A stretch of DNA of 64,000 bases, from NCBI GenBank assembly GCA_023079485.1, contig CM041084.1, positions 102,590,467 through 102,654,466 of the forward strand. The letters run 5' to 3'. Of the stretch, positions 49,601-62,318 are shown in pieces (within the stretch, counting starts at the first letter, position 1; every line of letters begins with the position of its first letter). This DNA is from Archilochus colubris (taxonomy: Eukaryota > Chordata > Aves > Apodiformes > Trochilidae). The translations under genes were made by a program, and so were the position numbers. Under the pieces are notes generated by a model that saw only the letters and a program-made list of their open reading frames with translations, had not been told where the DNA came from and ran no database searches.

Positions 49601-51850
49601 ATGTAACTTTTTTTGCAAGTTTTCTGACAATCCTCTGGAAATTTTCCCCCCATTTGTCACCCATAGGTATATTGCAGTAAAAAACCTACCCCAAACAATA
49701 TCCAAACAATCCTGTGGAACACCTTAGTTTGGGTTGTTCCCAGGTGCTTTCTCCTTTCCTTTACCTAATAACTGTCCTTTTGGATTAGTCACAACTGTTA
49801 ACATTACACAATACCATGATGCACAGTCTACAGGATTTTAAATGGGTCACTTGCAATGGATTAATTATCCTTACTTTTACAAACCTTCCAAAGCACATCA
49901 TCCAAGAATTTAGGGCAAAATCTTGATGACTCCCTTTTATTGCAGGTAATTTCATTCTGTAAAATAGACAAGCTGAATGAGCTGGGTTCATCTTGGTGGA
50001 TTTGTCACCTAGACTCAAGTCAGTCACACTGAACTCACCTTATAGTCAATCAGAAGATAAAGGAACTTCAGAGAGTAACCTGTCCTTCAGATGCCCAGTT
50101 TAGGTTGAGATCAATAGTATTCTGGAAGTGTTTTTTTTCTTTCTGGTGATGTGGACAGAAGTATTGGAAAAGTGACTGGTTCTGAATTAGATGTAAAACT
50201 TTTAGATATCCATATTACAGTTTCTTTCTCTCCCCTCTGGTTGTACTCACTAACTGAGCAACACTAAATATTTTAGACTTTTACAATAATTTCTTTGTAC
50301 AGGATCAGCACAAAGTGAATGAACCTTAAAACTGCAACTTAAAAAGGGATTGAAAGGAACTGGATTTGACTGGCCCCTGCCAAGGACCTCATTCACCCAT
50401 GGGATGGGATGTTCAGAGCATTCTTCCTCAGGTTTCCACTTGCATGACATTAAACTCTCACATGATCATTACATAACTATGGAGAGCAGCAGAGAAAGCT
50501 CTGTGAGCCCAACCACAAAGCAGGTTAATGTCTGGGAGGCATGATGACTGCTGACAATGTCCCTTGGACTTCTGAAGACAGCAGGCACCATTTTCACTTT
50601 TCTTGTGAAGAAAGTGCTGTTGCTGACATAGCTGCCACATCACAAGGAAGAGGTGATGAACACTGCTGGTGATGAGGAGGTCTTGAGGGAAAAATGGGAG
50701 ACACTTAGCTAGCCGTGTCACTATTCCTCTGTTTTTAATGCCCTTGAGTTTACTTACAGCAAGCTCAAGAAATAATATGTATTTGAGTTTATAATGTTTT
50801 GAAGATCAAACAGAAATTAACCTACAAGTGAGAAAATGAAGCTAAATGGATTTCACTGGTTATAAAGTTTTGGAAATTAATAGCTTAACTTGCAGTGTAT
50901 TACTGATTACCACTTTCCTGATTGGCCAGATGAATCCAGAGTCCTGTAACTGAAGCTCTAGCAAGTCTCTGGAGTTTGGCCATCCAGTTGTGAAGAACAG
51001 GTTCTCAGTGCCAAGACCTCCCTCACCCTGGCACCGATATGGCACAGAATGCATGGATCTGAGAACATGCCTCAGCAACTCAACCAAGGTGGTCAGGGTT
51101 AATTGGCATTTATCACTACCAAATGGTTGCTGACAATGTACAGACTTTGATAATATTGACCTTATGCTCTGAAATGGTGTGTCTGAAATAATATTAAAAC
51201 TATATCTTGCTTATCATATTTTTTATTATCATTAGAAGCTCTCTGGTTTTGTGTTTTGGTTGGCAGTATCATTGCATAAACATCTGTGTTAATGCAGGGT
51301 GGATTATAATTATAAAAGTGTAAGTACTAATATGTATTATAAATGTATAAGTATAAATGTAGGTGGGCATATAGATTAATTTTATCCTAAATACTGCATA
51401 TGTACACAAATGTTTGGAGATGTATATTTATGTGCACAATACAGAGTAGACTAATGCTTCATACCCAGTCAAAGGTTAATACTTAACAATCGATACATAT
51501 GAGCACAACAGAAATACTGACAACAAAGTAAAAATCCAGTGTCTTTCAGATGCTTCTAAGCATCCAAAATTACTTTTGATTTTTTGTATTCCTATACCTG
51601 TACAAAAAAAAGGAAAAAGATGAACTGTACTGAATACAAAGAATTTGAGCCTATAAGCAAAGATACACTGCAATTTCCCTGTAATTCTGTGTGTGGAAAA
51701 TGTCAGTGTTTTATTTTTGTTTAAAAAGGGACCAACTTTTCCCATGTAAAATGCATTAAACAAAACCAACCATTTCTTCTTATTTATTTTGTTTTCCTTA
51801 AAAAAGTTGCTTTTCAACCTGGAAAGCATTCGAACAACAAAAGTGTGAAT

Positions 51851-51912
51851 AAAATACAAATTATTTCAAATTGGGCTTGGGAAAATACAAATAATTTCAA
51901 ATTGGGCTCGGG
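51851..51912 (+). repeat. 31 bp tandem duplication, two copies
   Basis: 51851-51881 and 51882-51912 are adjacent 31-base units starting AAAATACAAA and ending GGG, differing at two positions. The near identity in otherwise unique sequence points to a fairly recent duplication, probably by replication slippage. Confidence 0.93.
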
Positions 51913-54900
51913 GTCCAGGGAAAAGAAAAAGAATAAGTATAATTAAAGACTACATCATAATGCCTCCAAAAAGAACTGATTGAAACATTTTTCATCTGAT
52001 TTCATTGTGTTGAGGCCAAAATATTTTGCAGAAGTATAAGAGATGAAAAGTACATTTTTAATAGGAAAATGTTTTAGTCCAGATCCTCAACTCAGAAATT
52101 ATCAGAGTGAAAGACCAACTCACATTTTTAGTGCTGCAATCATTGTAAGTGGAGGCTTTGGCTTCGGCTTCACTCTGTCCATTTCAGAGACATCTACTGT
52201 GAAATTCTCAGACCTGAATGAAGGAGTCAAGGGCTCCCAGACAGGGTCATAGCAATTTAATTGACACCCTAGTAATTCTGAAAACTCCCAAGACAAATGG
52301 GTCTGATGTTTCCAATTTGTTTTTAAAGCTTTGGATCCCAGGGAAGTCCAGCAAAATCCCACCTCTGTAAAAGCACTACTGAAGTTGAACACTGTAATGA
52401 AAAGAGGATTTGGAAAATCAAATGCTGCCATGAAATAGAACTATTACCTTCTTTCAGGTTTGAAGCTAAACTGAAGCCATTTTCATCTCTTAAATTTTCA
52501 AGGTAACTTGAAATCCCAACTTTCTTGTAATGAAGCATCTTCCTTCCCTCTCTCCATATATTTACACACCAATAAATACTATGCTGACCCCTGTATCTTC
52601 ATTCTTGAGTTTTATCAGAGCTTGCTGACCTTCCCTGAAATTCAGATTAACAATATTTTGTGTTTTTTCCCTCAATCAAGGAATGAACCAGGAATTCCTG
52701 ATTCATATAAGGAGTATGACCTCTGCTTTTGAGGTGTCTAGATGAGTTTAGAGTAGGTTTACATATGGTCGGTGCTCATGTGTTTCCTCATAATACCTTC
52801 ATAGAAGAGCAGCAGCTCCTAAAGTGTGTGTTTGGATTGTTTGTATTAGAAAACAGGCAAATAAAAAAGCTCTCTACTCATAGGCAAGAATCCTAATGGG
52901 ATTCCCCAGAGAAGGAAGCACATCCCAAACCAGCCTGGAAACATATAGGAGCAAATGGCTATGATGTGTGACAAGATAAGTACTGCACCATGATGATATA
53001 AGAAGAACTTGCACTAGTGAGACACTTCTGTTAGAGTCAGTGACTTAGAAAAATTAATCAATAAATGAATTAATGACTCACAGAACTGATGATATGAATG
53101 AATAGCAAGAGGAAAAACCTTTCTTTTTGTTAGCTGTCCATAGCTCATACAAAAGAAAAGGTCACAGAGGAATAACTAAATGCATGAAGACCAACTTCAA
53201 GCCTCTGGCATACACCAAAGAACAAAATACATCTCCCATTTGCGTCAGTCAAGAACTCCGAAGACTGTAACAGCTGTTGTGGAGAAACTATCTGTCACTT
53301 TAAAAGTGGAATTTACACAAAGAAAACAAGCAGTTTCTCTTGAACTTAGCCAGATGCTCCATACAGGGATTTGTGACAAAACAAGACCATCCCACAGAGT
53401 GCACAGGTAGGAATGTGCTTTGTGGCCTCATTTACCAAAGCATTTCAGACACATCTTTACTTGCAGGAGAAATTTTGTGAACACGTATACCTGAAAAAAG
53501 ACAGCTGAATTACAGGTTGGCAGGAAGAGATACATGACCTAGCAATGCACCAAGGGCAAGGAGCTCATGCTGCAAAATATGAGAATGGCACACCATGGAC
53601 TCATTGGACAGACTAAGAACAAGTTACTCAAGATAAGATTGCCTGTGCTTTGATGTTCAACACCTTCAGTTCAGCATGCAGCAAGGCAGTAATAACATCC
53701 ACCTTGGACAGGCCATCATTGCTTTGTGTTTGGCTGAGGCATTAGAAAAAGATGGAATATCCTGAGCAGAGCAAGTGGACAGGCTAATGTCCTTAGAGAT
53801 CACAAAGCCAAATCACATTTCAGCTGGTATTGATCTGGGGGAGATGACCCTGTTAGAAAAGAACCATCAGTGGAAATTAAAGAAATTGCTTTGCAGACAA
53901 ACTTGACAGGTAGCCCAATTTTTAGGATTAAATGTTGGGTTATTACTAGTGATTCATCAAAGACTGTTCCAAGGCAGCAGTACCACTTTTCATATTAACT
54001 GTCATAATATCAAAGAAAGAGGGGACAGAGGTCAGAAGTGCATACACCAGCCATTTCTCTGGACATGGAAAACCAAGAAGCTTCCAGAGAGGTAAAACAA
54101 AACCACATCACAGCTGAGATCAGACTTGGACATGAATGTAGGCAAAAGCTAAGTCCTCAAGAAGGACAGCAAAGATGTGACTGCCTGTGCTTTCCATAGG
54201 TTTTAAGCAGGAAAAGTCAACACTATCTAGGACTGCTGGCTTTTAATGAGCAGAAGAGTGAAGGAGAAAGCTTTCTTTTCCTTACACCACATCATGTAGT
54301 AAGGTGGAGCTGGCTCAAGAGCAAGCCTTGCCAGTAAAGAAACCAATCTGGTCATTCAGAAGAGCATGGTTAAGCATCACATTAGCTTGTCTGCCAGGAG
54401 AGAGAAGAGCATAACCCTATGTCCAGAAGTCCAAGAGTGCACTTTGTTTACACTTAACCAGACATTACCTATCGTAGTGAATGTGTTGGTTTGTGGCTCA
54501 GTCACACCTTTAATCTTTTATTTTGTAATGTATTTAGGGCATATCCATCTATTAGACCATCTTGGTAGTGAATTCATGCTAAAGGTAGTACAATACCGAA
54601 CAAAGGGACTTCATATTCATTCAATGAATGACATTCATTCAGTGTCTTCTCTCTCTGTCTCCTCCCCTCCACTTCTGTTTTTCTTCACTTTTTTTCACTC
54701 ATTTTATTACCGTGAAGGTGTTTGCAAATATATGGCCACTAAATGGTGACCTGAAAACAGTGACATTAGAAGCATCCTGCAAGAGCAGGGGGAGGTCTTC
54801 GGTCATAACAAGCTCTTCCCTCTGGGACTCAGCTTAGTCTCCTCAGACCTCTCCCCTTGGCTCTAACAGTGTCATTATCTTCTCAGAGTAGTTTCTCTCT

Positions 54901-55682
54901 GACAGATCTTTTAGGAAAGGGCCAGGATTTTTAATTGCATTCTGAAATGAAGGATGCAGACCTACACTGTATCTGCCTCTTTGTTTAACTGGCAGGCAGC
55001 TATAAGCTGGATTTTCTGTGTGGCTTCCATGCCTGTGCAGACCTTTTCTGCATAAAAACTTAACAGCAGACTTCACTTGACCTTCAGGGTTTGCAGGGAC
55101 TGTTGCTGCAGATTTTACAGTATTTTAAACTGTCTTATTTGGTTTTGAAAACATGAATGAAATGCCTGTAATTGTTACTGTAAGACAGCCGCAGCAGCTG
55201 ATTTGTCAAACATATCCATGCTAAAATCATGCTTTGAAATTAAATTTACAGACAATGTAGACTGATAAAAATGAAAACATGAAACATGTCTTAAAGTCAT
55301 TCAATTTGAGGAGACAAAGAAATATTAATTTGTAAATTATTTTCTTTTAACCATTAATGTCAATTATATACTGGTATTCAATTCCGTCAAATCACTATTT
55401 GGAAGGAGATAATGATATTTTGAATGTATTTCTTTAGCTTCTTAATAAATTGAAGGTCTTTCTGCAAGATTTTTCCACACAGTATGCTGGCTGCACTGCT
55501 AATTAAAAGATGGTAGTTCCTAAATTAACTTGTGAGTACCTACAGTGATGGAAATTGCCTCCTTAGCAGTATTATTTACTGACAAGGCAGGTGATGACCA
55601 TTTGTATATCCAGAACTATCATTAGTTTTTCCTAATGGCTAATGCAGATAAACATTCTGATATTTCATTATCATGATCTAAT

Positions 55683-55713
<31 letters not shown>

Positions 55714-55740
55714 ATAAACAAGAAAATAAGAAAAAAAAGA
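55683..55740. repeat. A-rich low-complexity tract
   Basis: Runs of A broken by single G, T or C over nearly 60 bases. No coding or SINE-like sequence precedes it that would make it a retrotransposon tail. Confidence 0.9.
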
Positions 55741-58116
55741 TCCAGCTTCCAAGATAACTGGGTGTTCTCATACAGCCAGTGTGATTCATTTTTGGTCAGT
55801 AGATGCATACCTGACAGCTGTCATTAATAAGTATTAGAGTGCTGTTTGAGCTCCAGGGTGAGATATGCTTCAGTGTTCTAAAAATAAGATACTATCATTC
55901 CGCAAGAGTAATAGTTTAGGCAGCAGTGGTTTCAACCCTCTTGGTTTGACTCTTCAAACTGACATAATTTAAACTGAATGTTCTGTCCTGCCAGGTCTCC
56001 TTTTGGGTACACAGTATGATGAAAGATCTCAGAAGTCATCAATACAAATGTTTCTATAGAAAGTATTGGTCAGATGCATCTAGAAGTGACTGTCTCATAC
56101 ATTACCTGCTGGGAAGACAAGCATAAATCCCAGGCCAGCAAACTCATCAACATATCTCATGCCAGCAAAAGACTGGATGACAACACCAGTGCACTGAAAA
56201 AATAAGCTTCACCCCGAAACAGAAATGAGATGAATTTGCCTTTTTCTGAATGCTGCTGCATCCTCCGGTAAAAAGAAATTATTTCCGAGAAATTTCAAAG
56301 CCACTTTTGAGAATCCACTTCAACTTTTTTATTTTACTGGAACCTACAAATCTAGATTGATGACTGAGACTCTCTAAAAGACCTTCCCACATCATGTCCT
56401 TGGTTTGGTTTTTCATAAAATGATGCTGGATACTACTTCTTTATAGCTGATTTAATTTTAGGAACAGCCAAACTTCCATTTTCCCATCAATTTCAATTGT
56501 GTGGTGTCCATTCATATGTACAAACAATTTGGCTTAGAACCTTCCTGGTACATTGCACTTAACACATATTTGTTTGCCAAATGATATTGACTCATTCCAT
56601 GATTCTGTTTACTAGCAAGACTTTGTATTAGATAGAAAGAAGATCAGAAGGATTCACAAAGTTCCTTTCTTTCCTTAATATCAGCATCTTTCCCAGACAT
56701 TAAGTTCTTGGCTATTTCCGGAGAGGGGTTTTTTTGTGTCAATCTCCATGTTATACTCAATCAATAATCAGTGAATAATGCAGGAAATTAGGCCAGTTCA
56801 CACCACTTCTGGTCATGATCAAAAACCTTTCTTCCTGAGTTAAAATGAGAGGAGATATTGGGAAATATTCCATATAGAATCTTCATCCATAACCCCTGTA
56901 GTAAGGTCAACTAGCAAAACCATTTCCAAAGACATGATGCTGATCATGTGTCTGGAAAAATCTTATGACTTGTTGGCATAATGCTACTTCAGACACCAAA
57001 TTACCTGTCTTTATTTGTCTTGATTTCTCCTTCTATTTCCAATTTGATGCTTAAGATTAACCTACACAGCACTCTACAAAGCTGTCTCATCATACCTGGA
57101 GGAGGTCAGCTCCGCAGGATTCTCCACGGCCTTATGAAATGTTCCTAAATCATTGAAAAGAGGATATGTTTGAGGAATCTTAATTTCTTCCCCTTCCATC
57201 TGCTTAGTATCTTGCACTGGGTGGTCATTCCAGGAGTTTCTAGATCAGAGATCAAGAAGCTCCAGTTTATTTATTTATTTGTTTTTAATATTAGCTCTGC
57301 ATTCTTTCTGATGGCTGAATTAAATACTATTTCCTTCCAAGCAATTTGGAATTGCTGATGAAAGGTCTTTGTTTTGCTACTGAAGCCAGATTTTCAGCTG
57401 GGTTTGTTCCACTATCTGCAGTGAAGCACTGGCTCTCCTTAATCAGGGAGTCCTGTGGAGAAGCCATGGAGAAAGAGAATCCCCAGCATTTCTCTATATA
57501 CAGAACTGCTCACAAGAGAATTATGTAAGTTATGATTTTATTATATTCTGTGGTTTAACATGACATGAGACCAAAAGTGGACTGTTCTTCTTGTCCCATG
57601 TGTGCTGGATGATATTGCCGTCTTTATTACTTTGGAACTTCAGGGATTAAAGCTACTTCGCATATAAGAAGAAGCAACAAGTGACTCTTTAATTAATCCC
57701 TGGTTACCACAACAGCTGGTAGAAATGGAAAGAACATTATGTTCTCACACAGAAAAACAAAGCAAAAAACCTTTCAGCTTCATTGTTTCCTGCTTACCTT
57801 AGAGACAAAAGAAGAGTTAAAACCACCGTGAAATGACTGCAAAGAAAGAATGAAAGATCTGATTCTCTCCAAAGCTGATTTACAGCTTTTGCAGGAGTCT
57901 AATCATGAGTGAAATTAACAGTGTGAAAATGAGACAGTGTTATTTGTATTTTTATTAACTAATCTCTTTAGAACCCTTCTGAAAAGTTCCTATGGTCTGC
58001 TCAGTGGGGTTTATCTGCAAGCATAAAATGAACAGAAAACAATGCTTATCTATTTAGGCCACACACAGAGCAGATATCAGTTCAAAAAGCATTAATTAAT
58101 TAGAATTTTGTTATTT

Positions 58117-58453
58117 TGTCATGGTTTAGCCATTTGGATGGACCAAATGTATATACAACTCAACCAAGGAAAGGTGTCTGAGGGCCCCTTGCAGCCGGGC
58201 TGACACAGAAGATGGTTCTAAGCTCCTCCGAGCAGCTGATGAATGTGAATACCAAAGAGCACGTAGCAAGCTGGTGGTAAAGGAGTGCAGGGGAACAGCA
58301 GTGAAGCAAGGAGAGGGGGGGCTGCATGTCTGTCAGACTTTATTATAGAGTATGGGCAGGAAACAGGAGGGAATATTGACACCTCAGGGTCTTAAGACCC
58401 TCTTCTTTAGTTCTTCGTACTTAGGTTTTATTTCCTTCACTAAAACTATGACA
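58117..58453 (-). mobile_element. Short ERV LTR, probable 3' LTR or solo
   Basis: The minus strand starts TGTCATAGTTTTAGTGAAGG at 58453 and ends CTAAACCATGACA at 58117. The two ends form an imperfect terminal inverted repeat (TGTCATGGTTT-AG against TGTCATAGTTTTAG), and the TG...CA ends fit an LTR. A TATAATAAA element at 58339-58347 (minus) could be a promoter or polyadenylation signal. Directly upstream in element sense lies a purine-rich tract (AAAGGTGGGAATG) abutting the TGTCAT start, in the place of a polypurine tract. That suggests a remnant of internal ERV sequence beyond 58453, so this may be a 3' LTR. No target duplication is seen. The length of 337 bp would suit a short betaretrovirus-like (ERVK-type) LTR. 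A non-autonomous DNA transposon with inverted ends is the alternative. Confidence 0.6.
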
Positions 58454-58477
58454 CATTCCCACCTTTGCCTTTCCAAA
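58454..58477 (-). other. Candidate polypurine tract next to the LTR
   Basis: On the minus strand GGAAAGGCAAAGGTGGGAA runs up to two bases before the LTR start. In retroviruses a purine tract at this position primes plus-strand DNA synthesis. Two C interruptions weaken the call. Confidence 0.4.
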
Positions 58478-60369
58478 ATTAGAATAACTAAGGAAGTGCA
58501 CTGAAGGAGGACCTTTGGTTCTGGATAGGGGTTTATAATACATCATATTAAAATGCTGAGATAAAATGAACGACTCATGCCTGAGGTATGAAAGAAAAGG
58601 TTAGAGTACGTATGGTGTGAATTAGATCCATGGCTTTGAATTTTATTTATTTCTAATTAGATTGCTCAGTTGTATACTTTTTCTTATACTTACAGCTCCA
58701 CCTGAGGCTTATGGCTAATCTAACAGCCAACTTCACTGTTTGCAAAGAAACTAAACAAGGACTGTAAAACATGATTCTTCTTGTGTCTGTAATCCCCTCT
58801 GTCTCACTAAAAAGTTCATCAATAGCAAAATGTATTATGCCAAGCTTCCAAGCTCTGCTTGTCAGAGGAGGTGACAAGATGATGATGGCAGAGCTCAGAA
58901 GGCTGGCAATGAGCAGAAGGAAGAGGAAAATTCATTTGCAGGATGGTCCTCCAAGACAAAGCATACAAATAGACCAGAGGATCCCAAGTTTTTGTAGTTT
59001 TAAAGAGCACAGATTTCAGTTGTGCCCAGGAAAAAGATATGCAAGTATTTTTCTTCTTCTAAGAAACCAAAAATCATGTTGAGAGTGGAAACAACACACT
59101 GGAAAATAATAATACATACAAATGAGTTTTGAAGTGTCAGCCCTGCTATACTCATGGTGAAGTTAGCTTAAAAATAAAGGATAAAATCACCACTCTTACG
59201 GAGATGAAAACAAATCATGATGGATAAAAAGAAAAATTGAAATTCTGATCAGAAATAGAGATGCTCTTTCAGACAACCACTATTAGAATACCTAAATAAA
59301 GCAGGGGATAGTAGCATTTCTTTTGATGTCAACTTCATGAACTTTGTTTAATAAAATAACCTTTAGAGAAATGTGGAAGATATTTAGAGTTCCAGCTGTA
59401 ACTGAGTGCAACACATTCCATTGCAGGACAGTGTTGGGTAAATAGCACAAAGAGAAGCCATTTAAAATTGAGTTTTTTTAATTGACTGAAACCCCAGGAT
59501 TATGAGGACACTATCTTCAATTCTGTCATCAGTAAAGGTAGCTTAACTAAACATTGCTTCCAGAACGAGATAGTGTCCCACTAGAGATTAGTGACATGTT
59601 ATTCCTTTCTGACATTTTATTAAGGTGAAGGGTCCATTTTGATATGTCTGGAAATCCACACCTGTTCTAAGCTTTTTCCACACATATTTCTGTAACTTTA
59701 CTACACAGGCTGTAGACTAAAAAAACCCACAAAAAATTCAGAAGAAAAAAATTTAACTCTGAAAAAAATATTTAAATAACAGATTTGTCTTCTTTAATGG
59801 AAGCTTTTATTTACTTTAATAACTTAAAAACTTTCAAGTTAAAAAAAGATATCACTGCAACATGAGGGAACACATTTTCATGTAAAATGCTATTTTACTT
59901 TTTTTATTTTATTTTTTTATAAATCAAATTTTACCTCAAGCTGACTTTTTTCCCAGGCAACGAACCAGAGCCGGGTTTTTGTGCTGCCTTAGCTGACCTC
60001 TATTTACCTTGCTCTGCATTTGCTTCAATCATTTTTTAAACTGTCTCTTCTAGACACTTCTTCTACAAAAAAGAGATTCCTGTATAACTATGCTTGTCAG
60101 CCTGCCTCCCTCCTACCTTTGCCCTACATGTTCCAACAACCTTTTGTCTGCTTTCATCCACACTTGGCAGAATGAAAGAAATATAGATTATTAACTGCCT
60201 TGTTGGAATCAAGGTGATTAGAGGCCTTGGTGAGGTATGTGGTACACAGATATTACATGATGTCTCACATCATTATGCACCAATGATCAATGTGAAACAG
60301 AAGTATTCATGGATGTCCTGAATACTGAAATAGGATTTGTGTTAGGTTTGTGACCTTGCAGGTGAAGGC
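58478..60369. other. Unique sequence; start may hold ERV internal remnant
   Basis: If the purine tract is real, the first few hundred bases would be ERV internal sequence, but I see no recognisable env frame. The 103-codon plus frame at 58771-59082 overlaps minus frames and has no known domain. The rest is AT-rich unique DNA. Confidence 0.4.
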
Positions 60370-60996
60370 TTTGACCAGGTTGTCTCTACACTGTAGGGTA
60401 TGGGAACATGGATGACTTACCAGGCCCTGGCCTACGTCCTGGCTCCCTGGTGGGTTGAGAAGTGATGGGCATGACAATGCCTACTGTGTCATTAGCTTGA
60501 AGCTGGAGATGATCAGAGATTAAACACAAATCTGTAATTGCACTGCCTGAGAAAAATTTAGGTCTCTAAAACTTGCTGGATAGTATGGACCTCTTCCTGA
60601 GGCACATCACTTGCTTCCATTCTCCTTTTCATTTTGTTTAGTGCAGCAGCTTCTCTGTAGTCCAAATCCTTTCCTTTTATCAAGAGCTTGAGAGGCACAT
60701 CACACTCAACAAAGACTGAGTAATAGTTGTCGTGTCTATTAACCCTTCATCAGTAGTGCTAATTGAGATTGCTTATTATCTTGATGTCCATTTTTGTATG
60801 GTTCTTCAGTCCTAATGTCTTGTAGAATACAGGCAGGTTTCTAAACTTAGTGTAATACCATCTGCTTGTCCTAGAAGGAAAGGGCATGACTTTTCAAATT
60901 GTCTACACTCCATCCAGCCAAACCACCCATATCTTGCTTGTTCAGGTGGAAGTCACCCTCTTGAATGGTGCTAGAGGGGTGCATCAAATATGTTTG
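60370..60996 (-). pseudogene. Unidentified coding-like remnant, frame-broken
   Basis: The minus strand has four successive open segments. An ATG segment starts near 60994 (MHPSSTIQEGDFHLNKQDMG, about 37 codons). A segment from about 60896 includes FRNLPVFYKTLGLKNHTKMD. A third, in the same frame after a cluster of stops near 60755-60770, includes CDVPLKLLIKGKDLDYREAA and MKRRMEASDVPQEEVHTIQQ. A fourth includes DLCLISDHLQLQANDTVGIV. Joining them needs at least two frame changes and ignores several stops. The charged, helix-like third segment looks protein-like, but I do not recognise a family. Chaining frames this way often succeeds by chance in DNA of this composition, so this may be a degraded pseudogene or nothing. 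No start, intron or poly-A tail supports it. Confidence 0.22.
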
Positions 60997-62261
60997 ACAG
61001 CAGCAGCAACTGTTTTGGCACTTGTTTATTTTGTGCTAACACAATAATAAAGAAAGCATTGTTGCATATGAGGTATATGCAACCTTTTAAAAAAGAGTAG
61101 TCTTATTCTTGAACTTTCCAAATTAAGTAGAAGATCTTCAAGTTGGCATGAAGACTGAGTCATACTGCATGCAAACAGGAAATGACAGTCCCTAAGAAAC
61201 TGTCTCAAAATATCAGTTCAAATATACAGCCAGACTAGGCAGTGGTGTCTAAAATTTTCATTATGTAATGCTATTTTTTAACAATTTTAAGCGACAGATA
61301 TATGGGCTAAACATTAGGTCATTACCTTAGTGAAAATTTAGCTTCTGATATTTGCAAAATCTGGAGCCTGACAAACGTTCACTTTTTTGGTCCCAGAATG
61401 CTTTAGAAAATTTCTGAATATAACTTGACATTTACTTTTGTGTTTGCATCTGACAGGGATTGGATTTTGAAATCAATTACAGTAAAAAACATATTGAGAA
61501 GAAAATTATCTACCAAAAATAGTCTCACTTTTTTTTCTTTTTTTCCAGATCCTTTGTAGATGACAATACAGTATAAAAACCTGGTAGATTTCACTTTCAG
61601 CTGTGTTACTGAAAAATATTTACTGTAATGTTCACTAATGAAAAATATTTACAGAGTTCCATCAGGGGAACTCTGGCATGAGTATCACTAACTGGGTGTT
61701 GCTTGAAGCAAAACAATTCATAATACTTGCTCAAAATATACCTTTTTTCACTTACTCTTCTCAAAGAAAGAGACATACTCCATCTGAGAGTACTTAACAC
61801 TGAAGTTAAGTCATAATGGAAACCACACAACACTGAGAATATGATAGTTTATACAGAACATTTCTCTGATACAAAAATAGAGTGCATGAAAACAGGCAAG
61901 TGAACGATTAAGGGACAGAACAGTTTCATTCATGTCGTATTTCTTTTCTCCCATGGAAAGGAAATTACCATGAGATTATTGGCAAAATATCCTTTGAATA
62001 AGAAATTGATTTATAGTGTTGCAATTTGTTATCTTGACCTTTACATACATTTTTGCAAATTTTATTGGAGGCTGTGTCTGGGTTCAGTAGTTTATGTAAA
62101 TTATATTGAGGTTAATGAGGCTTGAAGTCTCATATGGCAGTGACAAGTTGGCTGGATTCTTCAGCAGTTCATCTCTAGACTTTCTACTGTTTGCAGTAAC
62201 AAAATGGCACATTGCAAGGGAAGCTTAAAGGAATTTCCTCAGGGTTCTGCCATGTGCAATG
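60997..62261. other. Unique AT-rich DNA with a short spaced direct repeat
   Basis: No gene is recognised. The 14-mer TGAAAAATATTTAC occurs at 61610-61623 and 61639-61652, a 29-base spacing, probably a local duplication decayed around the core. Confidence 0.5.
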
Positions 62262-62318
62262 TCTGGACACAATGATCATGAAGGTCTTCTCCATCCTAAA
62301 AGATTCTATCACTATATG
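62262..62318 (+). mobile_element. Very old CR1 3' end remnant
   Basis: CTGGACACAATGATCATGAA, followed by GGTCTTCTCCATCCTAAAAG and ATTCTATCACTATATGG, follows the CR1 3'-terminal pattern (GGAC..GATGATC..AAGGTC..TTCCAACC..ATTCTATGATTCTATG) with many substitutions. Nothing upstream is clearly CR1. It is a short, ancient copy. Confidence 0.65.

Larger units (their letters stand above)
38025..58116. other. Long unique non-coding stretch
   Basis: About 20 kb holds no gene, RNA gene or interspersed element that I can recognise. Simple sequences include a TTTG run (39703-39723), a TA plus poly-A block (43161-43202), T21 (43591-43611) and an A-rich tract (55683-55740). A locally less AT-rich segment at about 39880-41450 has a 94-codon plus frame (40460-40744) with no recognised domain. 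The part at 53500-54400 is also less AT-rich and unidentified. Either could be an old transposon beyond recognition. Confidence 0.45.
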
